Below are positions 7,001-16,395 of a stretch of DNA of 36,326 nt, one piece after another. The notes under the pieces are model-generated. The model saw nothing but the letters and a program-made list of their open reading frames with translations. It did not search any database and was not told the origin of the DNA. The stretch is from an uncultured Oscillospiraceae bacterium (GTDB lineage: Bacteria > Bacillota > Clostridia > Oscillospirales > Ruminococcaceae). A program made the position numbers and the translations under genes. Position 1 is the stretch's first letter. Every line of letters starts with the position of its first letter. The stretch lies in the NCBI GenBank assembly GCA_934232845.1, contig CAKQGD010000015.1, positions 1 through 36,326 on the forward strand. Direction: 5' to 3'.

Positions 7001-10000
7001 GGAGGGCGGCATACAGTATGCCGGCGGTCTTGCGGGAAGAGCCCAGGGTGGCAGTGTTTCCGACAGTTATTATTATGATTCCGATAATCGTACGCTTGGA
7101 CTTATCGGGGCTACAGGCACAGGAAATAATTTGACCACGGTGACCAACTCGTATTACTGCGCTGAAGAAGCGCCGAATTCTCTCGGAGAGTGTCTCAGCA
7201 AGGACGCTTTCCGATTCGGTGAGGCGGCTTATTGTTTAGGCAGCGAGTACTGGATGCACTCGAAAGAAAAAGGATATCCTGTTCCGAACGGAGGCAATCC
7301 CGTTCCTTTGTACAAAGTAAACCTTGCGAAGCTGTCTGTTAACGGCGCGGATGAGCTGACTTTTGCCGAAAACGACGAATATCCCGGCATTCTTACGAGC
7401 GCGACGGATAAGACGGCCTATGTAGAGGACGGGGCCGTACTGATCATCAGCGAAGTGACGGACGGCGCGCTGGGCCGTCTGACTCTGACGGCTGATCCCG
7501 AAAATTGCGTTGAAAAAGATGAGACTTCCGGTGAATACACGGTAACAGTGAACAAAACGGATGTTTCTATCCTTTACGGCACAGAATCGGATCTGAAAGA
7601 TCCTCTTGGTTGGTATGTTCCGGGACAGACAAGCTATGTGCTGCGTACAAAGTACCATATGCAGGGCTTGGCACAGCTGGTTAACGGTACCACCGGCAAA
7701 ACAAATGCAGAGCTTGGCATTACCGGCGACGGTGTGGAAGAAAGTCATCTGGCTGATCCCATGCCGTTTGATGGGGTGTCCTTTCACCTCGGCAACAATA
7801 TTGCTCTGACGGGTGAGTGGACTCCGATCGGACTTTATGTCAGTGAGGAGTACTGCCCGCATTTCGCCGGACGGTTTATGGGTGATGGCTATACGGTCAG
7901 CGGACTTTCGATCGGAACGGCCGAAAGACCCGCACAAAACGGTTATCAGGGTTTGTTCGGATACGTAAAAAGCACGTCTTCTGAGCCTGTGTTTTCCGAC
8001 TTGACTGTAACGGGCTCGGTTTATTCCTCCGGCAGCAATGTGGGAGGTATCGCGGGCTATGTCGAGGCGTCCGCCCCGGCAAAGAATGTCACGGCAAACA
8101 CCAATGTAACGGGCACCGATTATGTCGGAGGCGTATTCGGCCGGATAAACGGCACTCTGTCCGGCAGCATATACCATACCGGGGACGTTAAAGGTGTCTT
8201 TACAGAGACGGCGGACGGGCTGACCGGCGGCGAATATATCGGCGGTATCGTGTCCGTTATGGCGAAGGCACAGACGAGCGCGGCAGACAGTTTTTCAAAC
8301 GCGGGCAGCGTCAGTGGCCGCAGCTGTGTTGGCGGTATCTCCGGTATGGTGGAAGATGATCTGTACTATGCGGCAAATACGGCGGATATTATAGCGGAAG
8401 AAGGCTGCGCGGGCGGTATTGCCGGTAAAAACAGCGGAGCTGTCAACATTATACTGCTCTATTATACCAAAAACAGCGGCAGTGTTACTGCAAAGGGAGA
8501 CTGTGTCGGCGGTATTATTGGCTACGGCAAAGGCGTGCATCTGGGAGGTCTTATCGCGGATGCAGAGGCTGTGGTCAATACCGGTGCGGTCAAAGGACGT
8601 GATTATGTCGGCGGCCTGTTCGGCGGAGAATACAGCACGAATTTTAGCATCTACAGCGGAATCGGCTCTTACTCAAACAATAAGGGGATTTTGCGCAATA
8701 CCGGATCGGTCTCTGGGCGAGATTATATCGGTGGTATTGTCGGCGGATCCTTGAACACGGCTGGGCTGTTGTATTTTAAAATTGCTAATCTCAATACGGT
8801 ATTTGTCTATAACGAAGGAACGGTTTCGGGGCGCGGATATGTCGGCGGTATCGCAGGGCAGCACGGAGGACAGAGCGGCTCTATGATATCCGTACTTCTT
8901 GAAAGCGGAAATACTGTATGGACCGGAAATAATATAATCAACCGCGGGAATGTAACCGGCAGCCTCTATGTAGGCGGTCTCGTGGGTGAGAACAGCACTC
9001 GTGAAATTCGCGGACGCAACTACGGCAACATCACAGGCGTCGCTCTGGAGGGGGAAGACGGCAAAACCTATAACGGCAGCTATGTCGGCGGTTTGGCGGG
9101 TCTGGCCACTTATGGTGTGTACGGCTACAATATCGGCGGCACGGTGACCGCTGCGGGTGATTATGTCGGCGGCGCGATCGGCGCTGCGACGGCTGGAAGT
9201 AAATATGTGAATTACAGCGGAGCGAATGTCACGGGCCGCGACTATGTGGGCGGCGTTTACGGTACGACCTGCTATTCGAATCTCTGCTCGTCTTCCAATA
9301 GTTATGATTTTGAGTTCAACCGCACCGGAACGGTGACCGGCCGCAGTTATGTCGGCGGCGTGGCGGGCAAAGCTACGGGAAGCATCGGCTCCTGCGGAGA
9401 ACTCGCCTTTGATGTCCGCGCAGAAGGCGACTATGCGGGCGGCGCTGCCGGCTATTCCACTTCGACAATTTCTAATCTCACGGTGATTGGCAGTGTGACT
9501 GGCGGCGGCGATTATGTCGGCGGTGTGGTCGGGTACAGTACGGGTACCGTCACCAATGTGGCCTCCCGTGCGAAGATGGCCGTGGGAACGGACACTTCTT
9601 ATGCAGGCGGTGTCATTGGCAGCGGTACAGGGTCTGTAAGCGGATGCTACTATTATTCACCGGAAGAAACAGCTGCGCCGTTTGGTGCGGCAGGGTCCTC
9701 CGGGCCGATTCTGTCCAATGTATTCTATCTGGCCGATTCTTCTGCTGCAGGTGCATACGGTACTCCGGCTGACAAGACGGATTTTGCCTCTGGCCTTGTG
9801 GCAAGCTATCTCGGCGAAGAGAATTCCTATTGGAGTCAGCCGGAGGGTGCAGCCTACCCGGATTACGGTACAAATTACGACAAGAGGGTTTACCGGCTTA
9901 CTTTGACGGCAAACGGCTTGTTTGATGAGAACAATCGGGTTTCCATTGTAAAAAACAATGAGGCCGAGACGATTTACACCAAAAACGATGGCAGGAGCGA

Positions 10001-13000
10001 AACGCTTCTTTACAATACGCTGACGAGTTCGTCCGAAAGCAATGTTTATACTCTCAGCGTCAAAACGGCAGAGGGAAATCAACTGGTTTTTGTCCCGAAT
10101 GATGCCGTTGCAATTTCTGAAGGAGAAGGCGAAACTCCCATCTATCAAGTGACTCTCAGCGAAAACCGTGACATTGCATATCGCATTGCCGGCACGGTGG
10201 ATGCAGCTTATGCGTGGTTCATAGGGAAAGAATCTCCCTATCAACTGGAGACAGAGGCGGATCTTATCGCTTTGCGCGACCTTGTGGCCGGCGAAACCGG
10301 TAAGACAAACGGATATCTCGGCATTACCGGAGATGGAGTGAACGCTGAAGATATCGCCGGTCCCGTAAGCTTTGAGGGCGCTGTGCTTGAGCTGACGAAG
10401 GACGTCAGGCTGACGGGTGCGGAATGGTCGCCTATTGGCTCCTATGCCGGAGAAGGAAGCGAGAAGAATCGTGTATTTTCCGGTATGTTTGACGGCAAAA
10501 ATCATGCGGTCGACGGTATCTCTGTAACGTCTGCCGAAGATATGGCAGGACTGTTCGGTTATGTGAGCGGAAAAGACTCCGGTGTAAAGAATCTGACTGT
10601 CGGCGGTGTGATTGCCAATGGTTCTTCGACCGGTGCGGTTGCAGGCAGAGCCGAAAATGGTGCGTCTTTCGAGAAAATTACCGTAAAAGCGTCTGTAAAG
10701 GCCGGCGCGGGTTATGTCGGAGGAGTTGTTGGCTCGGCGAAGAATGCAGCCTTTACCGATTGTGTATTGGATGTATCCGCAGCGGTGTCGAATAGTGCCG
10801 TCTATAACAAATATGTTCCGACCGGCGGTATCGTTGGTCTTGCTGAGGCAGGCTGTGTCTTTACACGCTGCAAAAACAACGGCACGGTTATGGGAACAGC
10901 GTCTTTTTCGGGCTTTGACAATTTGATCCGCAGTGCAGCGGCAGGTATGGGCGGCATTACCGGCCAGGCGCGTCCCAGCGATGAGGGGAATGTAGAATTT
11001 GATTCCTGCGAGAACAACGGCAGCCTTTTCAATTCACTGAAGGGTTATTCCAGCTATGCAGGAGTTATGGGCGGTATTCTCGGATTTGTACCCTATGACT
11101 GCGATACGGGCAAGGTGATTTTTACCGCCTGCGTCAATAATGGCTCTCTCAAGGGCGTAACCGGTCAAAAAGAGATCGGTGGTGTAGCAGGATTTGTTGG
11201 CAGTGAGTCTGAATTTACAGACTGCGTCAACAACAGTTCTGATTTTGCCAACGTGAGCAATTGGGGCTACGCCGGAGGTATTGTCTCCACTGCGGCGAAG
11301 AGCGTTGTAATGAAAAACTGCGGAAATACCGCGAACGTTATGCTTGGTGTTGCCGTTGGAGAGAACAGTTCAAGCAAGGCTTACTTCGGCGGCGTGGCGG
11401 GACAGCTTTTTAAGAATACGGCGGACGGAAATCCCGGCGTCTTGGAAAAATGCTGGAACACCGGAGACATCACGGCTCTTTCCGCGGCCGGTGTCGTCAA
11501 TAACGGAGGAAGCGGCAACAAATTCGAGGGCTGCTGGAACAAGGGAAAAATCAGCAGCAATACCGGCGCGGGCGTCCTTGCTAAAGCGACGGCTGCCTCG
11601 TTGACGGACTGTTATAATGAAGGTGCGATTTCTGGCGGTACTGTCGGCGGTGTGGCGGGCGTCCTAACAACGTTAAGCAAGATGACGGGCTGCTATAACA
11701 CCGGCAGCGTGACAGGAAAGAGCCGTGATGTCGGCGGCGTCGCGGCTTCGGTGAGCGGAACTGCGGACTCGAAGCTGGAGCATTGTTATAATACCGGTGA
11801 GGTAACCAATACCTTTACCACTATCAGTTATAATGGAGCACTTGCCGGCGGTGTCATCGGCCATCTGAGCGGCGGAGCGGTGCTTAAATACAGCTATAAT
11901 ACCGGTGCTGTGACCGGCAGCGGCCTTGGAATCACAACCAGCGAACATTGTGGAATCGGCGGCGTGACCGGAGTGCTTGCTACAGATAGTAAAATATATT
12001 GCTGCTATAATACCGGTAAAGTAACTGCGACCGGTGAATGCACAAGCAGTTACGCCACCAATGCAAACAGAACGATTTATCTCGGCGGTTTGTGCGGTGC
12101 GGCTGACAGTACGGGAGAGATTAGCTGTTCGTATAACAGCGGAGAGCTTGTTTCGTTGAATACGGATGCCGCGCAGAGCACCGGTACAGTCTCCGGCAAA
12201 AACTTCGGCAACAACAAGCTTTGCTACTATGTCGCGGATACAGTCGGCAGCATCAAGGGGCTGATCGATACAATCGGAGAAAAGGCGACGGCTGTTGCGG
12301 TCAGCATCAAGGACTATTTCAGTGGCAAGCTCGCATGGCTGCTTGACCGCAGTCCGGATACCGGAGAAAAGCTCAACGTCTGGGGGCAGAGTGTAGACCC
12401 GAATATGCCGATTCCCGCGCAGGACCCTTCTCTGGTGCGTTACCGTGCTCTTCTTGAGATTGCGGGAGAAGGGACAGTTACGGTCGGAGAGGAAACCAAT
12501 CCTTCGGAACTGTATTATGCCAGCGGTACAGAGGTACAGATGTCTGTCGTTCCCAACGAGGGCAATTATGTGCTCAAGCTTGCTTCCGTGCTGGATGAGG
12601 AAGACAATACCCTCAAGAGCGCAGGCGGTATCGGCGTGACCGCGTTCTCTTTCACAATGCCTGCTCAAAACGTAGGAGTGACAGTTCTGTTTGCTCCGTA
12701 CACCCCCGGCGCACAGCACACGGTTACGTTTGACGCAAACGGCGGTGAATTCGAGGATAAGAATTCCTCGCTGAAAGTTAAAGTAGACAGTGGCCATACG
12801 GTAGAAAAGCCTTCGAATCCTACAAGAGAAGTCGGGGCCGAAGAAAAGCCGTATGAATTTGATGGCTGGTATACGGATGCGGAATGTTTGAATCGCTACG
12901 ACTTCAACACTGCCGTTACCGGGGATATGACTTTGTACGCCGGCTGGAAGCGTGAAGGAGAAGTGCGTGTCCGCTTTAATCTGAACCGTTCGGAAGACGC

Positions 13001-16000
13001 TGTGGGCAGTGCCCCTCCTGAAACGCTGACTGCCGTGATCGGCGAAAAGATTTCTGCCGAAAGCATTCCGGCAGATCCGTACTGGAAGAGCGAGTTCTAC
13101 CGCTATCGCAGATTTACAGGCTGGTATCCTACCCGGACAGGAGACATTGCATGGGATTTTGAAAAGGATACGGTTCAGGGCGACATGGTCCTTTATGCGC
13201 ATTGGGAAATCACCGATATGTTCACCTATAAAAAGGCGGACTCTGAGGAAAATCCCTTTGTGTTTGAAAAGAAGGACATGGCGTTTGATAAGAACGGCGA
13301 GGTACTTTACTCTTTTACTGTGCTTGAAATGCTTGAGGATCTGAATAAGAGCATCGTCAATGGAGGCAATTTCTATCCGGGATGCTTCTTCAAGCTGGGA
13401 GAGAGCATTGAGCTTCCCTCTGATTGGGAGGGTATTTCTGAAGCGGACAGCAATACGCTTGGTGAAAGAGCTTTCCGTGGAGTTTTTGACGGAAACGGCG
13501 ATGAATGCACCGTTACGCTGAAGGACACGAGAGGAGGCTTGTTCAATCGCTTAGGCGAGGGTGCACTGCTGAAAAACTTTAAAGTGGCCGGCACCATGGA
13601 ATGCGATTCGGAGTTTATGGGTAGCGTAGGCTCGCTGGTAAACGATGGTACTTATTCTTCGGTCGAAGACTCTTCGTCCAGTGTAAAAATCAGCGTGGGT
13701 GGTATGGGAGAAGATGACCTGATCATCTGCGTGGGAGGTCTTATCGGTTCTCTATACGGCGCGAGGAGCTTTCAGAATAACAGCTTTTCCGGAAGCATTG
13801 CTGTCGACACTATATACGGCGCACGCACGGTTGGAGGCGTTATCGGTTCGTTGAGCGGTACTAGTATTGACGTCAGCGGCTGCTCTAATACCGGAACAAT
13901 CACAATTGATGCAGGCGCTTCAGATGGAAGTTTGTACGTGCCGGAAGTAGGAGGCGTTTTTGGCTCCTGCAAAGTACAGGCCGTGAAAAACTGCACAAAT
14001 GCCGGCAGCATTTCCGTTTCCGGAAGTGCATATGTGGGAGGCGTTGCGGCGATTTCCACAAACGGCTGTTCTTTCACAGGCTGCTCCAACAGCGGTGAGG
14101 TATCAGGCCTTTACTACTCTGCTGGTATTATTGCTTCTCTGAACGATTACAGCGGATATGATTTCAAAATTATTTACGTTGACTCGTGTACCAATACCGG
14201 CAGCATTACCGGTAAATACGCCGGAGGTATTACTGCCAAAACGGGCGGCGGCCGCAGCCTTCGCATGACAAACTGCGTTAACGGCTCGAAGGAGGATGCT
14301 TCTCTCGGTTCCGTTCGTGCAGATGCGGTAGCAGGCGGTCTTGCGGTTACGATCTCTATGGATGGAAACCACGGTACGAATCCCAACGCAGCTTATATCC
14401 GCGAATGCAAAAACTACGGTTCTGTTACGCTTTCCGGAGTACAAACAAACGCAGCCGGAGGCATTGCGGGAATTCTGACCGGGGACGGCACGGATGCGCA
14501 GTACTGCTATAACTATGGACCAGTTACTGCGGAGTCTAAAATTGAAGGTCTGACAAGCAGCTGCTATGTAGGAGGTGTATTCGGGCAGATTCTTTCTGCA
14601 CGGGCAGATCACTGCTACAATGAGGGCAGTGTTTCCGCAGCGGCGGCTACGGCGGCTGCGGGCAAGCAAACATCTGTGGGAGGCATTGCCGGCCGGGTCG
14701 ATGGCACTTTGATTGGCTCTTATATGCTTTATGGCTCTGTCTCTGCAGACGGCAATACGGCTAATGTCGGCGGAATCGCGGGACATGTAACCGGCGTCTG
14801 CACAAATAACTACTGGTGCGGTGCGTCGATTACAGGCGGTGTGTCGCGCGGCGGCGCAGCAGGATTGCTTGGAAACGGTGCGGTGTTCCACAGTAACTGT
14901 TATCTTGCACTTGACGGTTTGACCGATTCGAGAGACGGAGCGGGCGCATGGGCGTGTACCATGGATGATATGGGAAGCGGCCGTGCGGCAGCTTTGGTAG
15001 ACGGCGGCGCGGAGATTTGGACGCAGGGAATTGCGCCTCCCCTTGACTTTGCCCGCCCGATTTGGGGGTATCCTCCGTACTATCCTGTTCTCATCTTTGT
15101 CGAAGGTGAAGGCACGGTGACGGTCAATGACAAGAATGCCCTTTATCTGACCGGAGACGGCACCGAAACCGTTAAGGTGTCTATCACACCCGATGAGGGA
15201 TTCCGTGTAAAGAAAGCACGTATTGAGTACAGCACGGGTGCGGCGGCCACAATCGGCAACGGTTATACATTTACTATGCCGAAGGCTGCGGTTGCGATTA
15301 CGGTTTCTTTCTATCAGCCGAGCAATGGCGACGGTGACGGAGACGGCGGCGGAACCGGCGGCGGAACCGGCGGAGGAGCCGGAGATGGCACCGGTACCGG
15401 TGCGGGAGATTCCGACGAGGACGGCGATTCGGAGATCGGCGGCTCGGGTGAGGTTGTAGAATTCAACCTTAAGAGTCTTGTCGTACAGGCTTGGCGTGTG
15501 TGGAGCGGCAGCAGCAGTACGCATTCTTTCGAGGACTGGCTTGAGGCATCTCATGATGTTCTTGATGAAATGATTCGCACTGCGATCAATATTACGGTCG
15601 GCACAGGCACGCTCAACGGAGAAGAGGCTGCCGCCGAGGTGAAGCAGGCAATAGAGAGTCTCAATTCCCGTACGGGGGTCAGTGCATCCGATTCTGCGGC
15701 CATGCAGAATGCGCTTAAGAAATATTTGGAGAATGGCTCCGACATGCCGTTTATTCAGTGGCTTACTTCTGAAGAAAGCGGAATGGATCCCGCGGATGCG
15801 GACAAGATTCTCAGCATTTATACAGCAGGCTTGGATTATCTCGCGGGCAGTCTTTACGCCCAATATGCAGAAAGCGGATCAGAACTCACCTTCCCGGAGT
15901 GGCTTGATACGATCGATGTGGATGCGGCTCAGATGGTTCCCTCCGAAGACGGAGAGACTGAAAAGCCGGATGAAGCACAGACCCAAGTTCCTCAGGAGAT

Positions 16001-16175
16001 TCCGGATGGAGTGGATTCGGAAGCTGGCGGCGGAGGCGGAATGTCTGTATTCCAAGTTGTTGCGCAGGTTGTGCGCGAAAACCCGCTGCTTGTTATGCTG
16101 CTGTTGGCTGTGCTGCTCATCATCCTTGTTTTGGCGGGTGCGAAACGGTATCGTCAGAGTAAAAAAGATCAGTAA
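4002..16175 (+). CDS. Giant GLUG-repeat cell-surface protein with C-terminal membrane anchor
   Basis: The frame encodes 4,057 residues. Cys-rich units of the ECDCG...H...C type occupy about 65-147. Five long blocks of VGG[IV]xG/GLUG-type repeats (about 225-565, 850-1085, 1200-1960, 2070-2800, 3075-3690) are expected to fold as right-handed beta-helices. Between them lie InlB/Flg_new-like modules with FxGWYTDxECxxxYDF and LYAxW (about 680-845 and 2905-3070), plus beta modules ending in FTMP (about 2815-2905, 3697-3775). A Gly/Asp-rich linker (about 3775-3817) leads to a helical region with three F-x-x-WL units (about 3820-3985). A membrane helix (about 4028-4047) and a basic tail RYRQSKKDQ close the protein. 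There is no LPXTG motif. The signal peptide lies in the preceding frame. It is expected to be anchored in the cytoplasmic membrane and to extend through the wall. GLUG proteins are usually called adhesins; control by a cobalamin riboswitch suggests a role in corrinoid capture instead. Ligand is unknown. Confidence 0.88.
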   Translation: MIISVQADPGVLPEGVWMTASKVKDPETIGRLEEAVRAELDGGLLIEKVTPFDISFWTEGETVHAESCASLSDPECDCGAAELTEHEESCASLSALECDCGTETDEHDKNCASLSDSECDCAFRHAENCAFLAETECDCGALAGEPVEVQPDRTKGALIVSFRETKLAEAEIVEVFHLEDGMGSGDEEELLLGVTKMESILENDTVSFEAEHFSIYIMVSLKEAFGAGDGTEENPYQISTARHMANLGYLINEGIANFNGQYVEITADLDLSELNAGTEEEGNPAAWTPIGSSYASSFQGTLEGNGHTVKGWKVTDSKAGYAGFFGSASNAVIRNLSLEGDVDVTSASTVTYVGGFLAYGAGKSIENCSFKGSVKTSKGAYAGGLVGFLNSGTMDGCTFDGTVDAASSSYVGGILGQGGYSVVTLEGCSSSGSITGKMYAGGIVGSTSRNTAKVTHCFSSAALEKQGTLSKYIGGIAGAGIGTVSSSYYYNADNTDYGVAGTDVAAGCVKNSLYFAKNGALSGSAMGTYLTADEFKSSKAAFLLDNGESDERTTYWAQGDPAPVPADETHKPVFKAVVGETMNGALKLSGESEAYYTLGSNVVVTIESAQGYLLQCLKVYSSNGDVVFTARDTDITNLLTAVEVPYSSLTNAAGEDGGDEKPVTSVRVEAVFAAVPTETSAVIRRYYNYEGAQPAYDEKTVAVISLLDDTNNPPLTREKYKFIGWYTDSECTEEYDSALSVVANLDPYARWMYNGVTVNFETEYGVAPAQQSPYDGYASVLTDPGEPKLADGTPARTNTTWENVVWDGWYWEGPTGWDKWDFSKSIEANGVTDLGMEITLYSEWQVTDLFAQAKDPENPFPIRTAEELRALLCGYGVMSGYSGRYFRLENDIDLSELTDGEGNRYDWEPAYFYGSLDGNSKTVSGLYISSALQGSDGGNRTYRGLIKGAYNGAVIRDLTVEGEIWDDTDQKTKYIGGIAADATQATFVNCASRVQIKGLREGGIQYAGGLAGRAQGGSVSDSYYYDSDNRTLGLIGATGTGNNLTTVTNSYYCAEEAPNSLGECLSKDAFRFGEAAYCLGSEYWMHSKEKGYPVPNGGNPVPLYKVNLAKLSVNGADELTFAENDEYPGILTSATDKTAYVEDGAVLIISEVTDGALGRLTLTADPENCVEKDETSGEYTVTVNKTDVSILYGTESDLKDPLGWYVPGQTSYVLRTKYHMQGLAQLVNGTTGKTNAELGITGDGVEESHLADPMPFDGVSFHLGNNIALTGEWTPIGLYVSEEYCPHFAGRFMGDGYTVSGLSIGTAERPAQNGYQGLFGYVKSTSSEPVFSDLTVTGSVYSSGSNVGGIAGYVEASAPAKNVTANTNVTGTDYVGGVFGRINGTLSGSIYHTGDVKGVFTETADGLTGGEYIGGIVSVMAKAQTSAADSFSNAGSVSGRSCVGGISGMVEDDLYYAANTADIIAEEGCAGGIAGKNSGAVNIILLYYTKNSGSVTAKGDCVGGIIGYGKGVHLGGLIADAEAVVNTGAVKGRDYVGGLFGGEYSTNFSIYSGIGSYSNNKGILRNTGSVSGRDYIGGIVGGSLNTAGLLYFKIANLNTVFVYNEGTVSGRGYVGGIAGQHGGQSGSMISVLLESGNTVWTGNNIINRGNVTGSLYVGGLVGENSTREIRGRNYGNITGVALEGEDGKTYNGSYVGGLAGLATYGVYGYNIGGTVTAAGDYVGGAIGAATAGSKYVNYSGANVTGRDYVGGVYGTTCYSNLCSSSNSYDFEFNRTGTVTGRSYVGGVAGKATGSIGSCGELAFDVRAEGDYAGGAAGYSTSTISNLTVIGSVTGGGDYVGGVVGYSTGTVTNVASRAKMAVGTDTSYAGGVIGSGTGSVSGCYYYSPEETAAPFGAAGSSGPILSNVFYLADSSAAGAYGTPADKTDFASGLVASYLGEENSYWSQPEGAAYPDYGTNYDKRVYRLTLTANGLFDENNRVSIVKNNEAETIYTKNDGRSETLLYNTLTSSSESNVYTLSVKTAEGNQLVFVPNDAVAISEGEGETPIYQVTLSENRDIAYRIAGTVDAAYAWFIGKESPYQLETEADLIALRDLVAGETGKTNGYLGITGDGVNAEDIAGPVSFEGAVLELTKDVRLTGAEWSPIGSYAGEGSEKNRVFSGMFDGKNHAVDGISVTSAEDMAGLFGYVSGKDSGVKNLTVGGVIANGSSTGAVAGRAENGASFEKITVKASVKAGAGYVGGVVGSAKNAAFTDCVLDVSAAVSNSAVYNKYVPTGGIVGLAEAGCVFTRCKNNGTVMGTASFSGFDNLIRSAAAGMGGITGQARPSDEGNVEFDSCENNGSLFNSLKGYSSYAGVMGGILGFVPYDCDTGKVIFTACVNNGSLKGVTGQKEIGGVAGFVGSESEFTDCVNNSSDFANVSNWGYAGGIVSTAAKSVVMKNCGNTANVMLGVAVGENSSSKAYFGGVAGQLFKNTADGNPGVLEKCWNTGDITALSAAGVVNNGGSGNKFEGCWNKGKISSNTGAGVLAKATAASLTDCYNEGAISGGTVGGVAGVLTTLSKMTGCYNTGSVTGKSRDVGGVAASVSGTADSKLEHCYNTGEVTNTFTTISYNGALAGGVIGHLSGGAVLKYSYNTGAVTGSGLGITTSEHCGIGGVTGVLATDSKIYCCYNTGKVTATGECTSSYATNANRTIYLGGLCGAADSTGEISCSYNSGELVSLNTDAAQSTGTVSGKNFGNNKLCYYVADTVGSIKGLIDTIGEKATAVAVSIKDYFSGKLAWLLDRSPDTGEKLNVWGQSVDPNMPIPAQDPSLVRYRALLEIAGEGTVTVGEETNPSELYYASGTEVQMSVVPNEGNYVLKLASVLDEEDNTLKSAGGIGVTAFSFTMPAQNVGVTVLFAPYTPGAQHTVTFDANGGEFEDKNSSLKVKVDSGHTVEKPSNPTREVGAEEKPYEFDGWYTDAECLNRYDFNTAVTGDMTLYAGWKREGEVRVRFNLNRSEDAVGSAPPETLTAVIGEKISAESIPADPYWKSEFYRYRRFTGWYPTRTGDIAWDFEKDTVQGDMVLYAHWEITDMFTYKKADSEENPFVFEKKDMAFDKNGEVLYSFTVLEMLEDLNKSIVNGGNFYPGCFFKLGESIELPSDWEGISEADSNTLGERAFRGVFDGNGDECTVTLKDTRGGLFNRLGEGALLKNFKVAGTMECDSEFMGSVGSLVNDGTYSSVEDSSSSVKISVGGMGEDDLIICVGGLIGSLYGARSFQNNSFSGSIAVDTIYGARTVGGVIGSLSGTSIDVSGCSNTGTITIDAGASDGSLYVPEVGGVFGSCKVQAVKNCTNAGSISVSGSAYVGGVAAISTNGCSFTGCSNSGEVSGLYYSAGIIASLNDYSGYDFKIIYVDSCTNTGSITGKYAGGITAKTGGGRSLRMTNCVNGSKEDASLGSVRADAVAGGLAVTISMDGNHGTNPNAAYIRECKNYGSVTLSGVQTNAAGGIAGILTGDGTDAQYCYNYGPVTAESKIEGLTSSCYVGGVFGQILSARADHCYNEGSVSAAAATAAAGKQTSVGGIAGRVDGTLIGSYMLYGSVSADGNTANVGGIAGHVTGVCTNNYWCGASITGGVSRGGAAGLLGNGAVFHSNCYLALDGLTDSRDGAGAWACTMDDMGSGRAAALVDGGAEIWTQGIAPPLDFARPIWGYPPYYPVLIFVEGEGTVTVNDKNALYLTGDGTETVKVSITPDEGFRVKKARIEYSTGAAATIGNGYTFTMPKAAVAITVSFYQPSNGDGDGDGGGTGGGTGGGAGDGTGTGAGDSDEDGDSEIGGSGEVVEFNLKSLVVQAWRVWSGSSSTHSFEDWLEASHDVLDEMIRTAINITVGTGTLNGEEAAAEVKQAIESLNSRTGVSASDSAAMQNALKKYLENGSDMPFIQWLTSEESGMDPADADKILSIYTAGLDYLAGSLYAQYAESGSELTFPEWLDTIDVDAAQMVPSEDGETEKPDEAQTQVPQEIPDGVDSEAGGGGGMSVFQVVAQVVRENPLLVMLLLAVLLIILVLAGAKRYRQSKKDQ

Positions 16176-16196
16176 AACGGAAAAAGCGGCTTCATG

Positions 16197-16230
16197 GCAT
16201 AGACCGGCAGGGGCACCTGCCAGTCTATGC
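16197..16230 (+). other. Stem-loop after the giant gene
   Basis: GCATAGAC with GGCAGG (16197-16211) pairs with CCTGCC and GTCTATGC (16216-16230), with one mismatch and loop GGCA. No T-run follows, so it is more likely an mRNA 3'-end stabiliser or processing site than a terminator. Confidence 0.6.
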
Positions 16231-16283
16231 ATCGAATGAACCGAAACAGTTTTCAGAATTTTCGGTCAGACTTTCCGCTGACT

Positions 16284-16322
16284 AAAAAGGCGGGTATGCA
16301 TAAAAGCATTGCCCGCCTTTTG
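16284..16322 (+). terminator. Intrinsic terminator between the two surface-protein genes
   Basis: AAAAGGCGGG plus TATGC pairs with GCAT plus CCCGCCTTTT with a small bulge, ending in TTTT. The next gene starts at 16396 on the same strand without a clear promoter, so partial read-through would set the ratio of the two surface proteins. Confidence 0.75.
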
Positions 16323-16395
16323 AAGCTTTGAGAGGTATTCTGTATTATGATGGAAAAAGTGAGAAACAGCGAAAAAGCTGAGGAGGAATACTTGA

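Noticed and set aside
11673..13202. Minus-strand open frames of several hundred codons inside the giant surface gene (also 7236-8177 and 14103-15863)
   Set aside because: They mirror the repetitive coding strand, have no start sites or recognisable domains, and the plus strand carries clear GLUG repeats.
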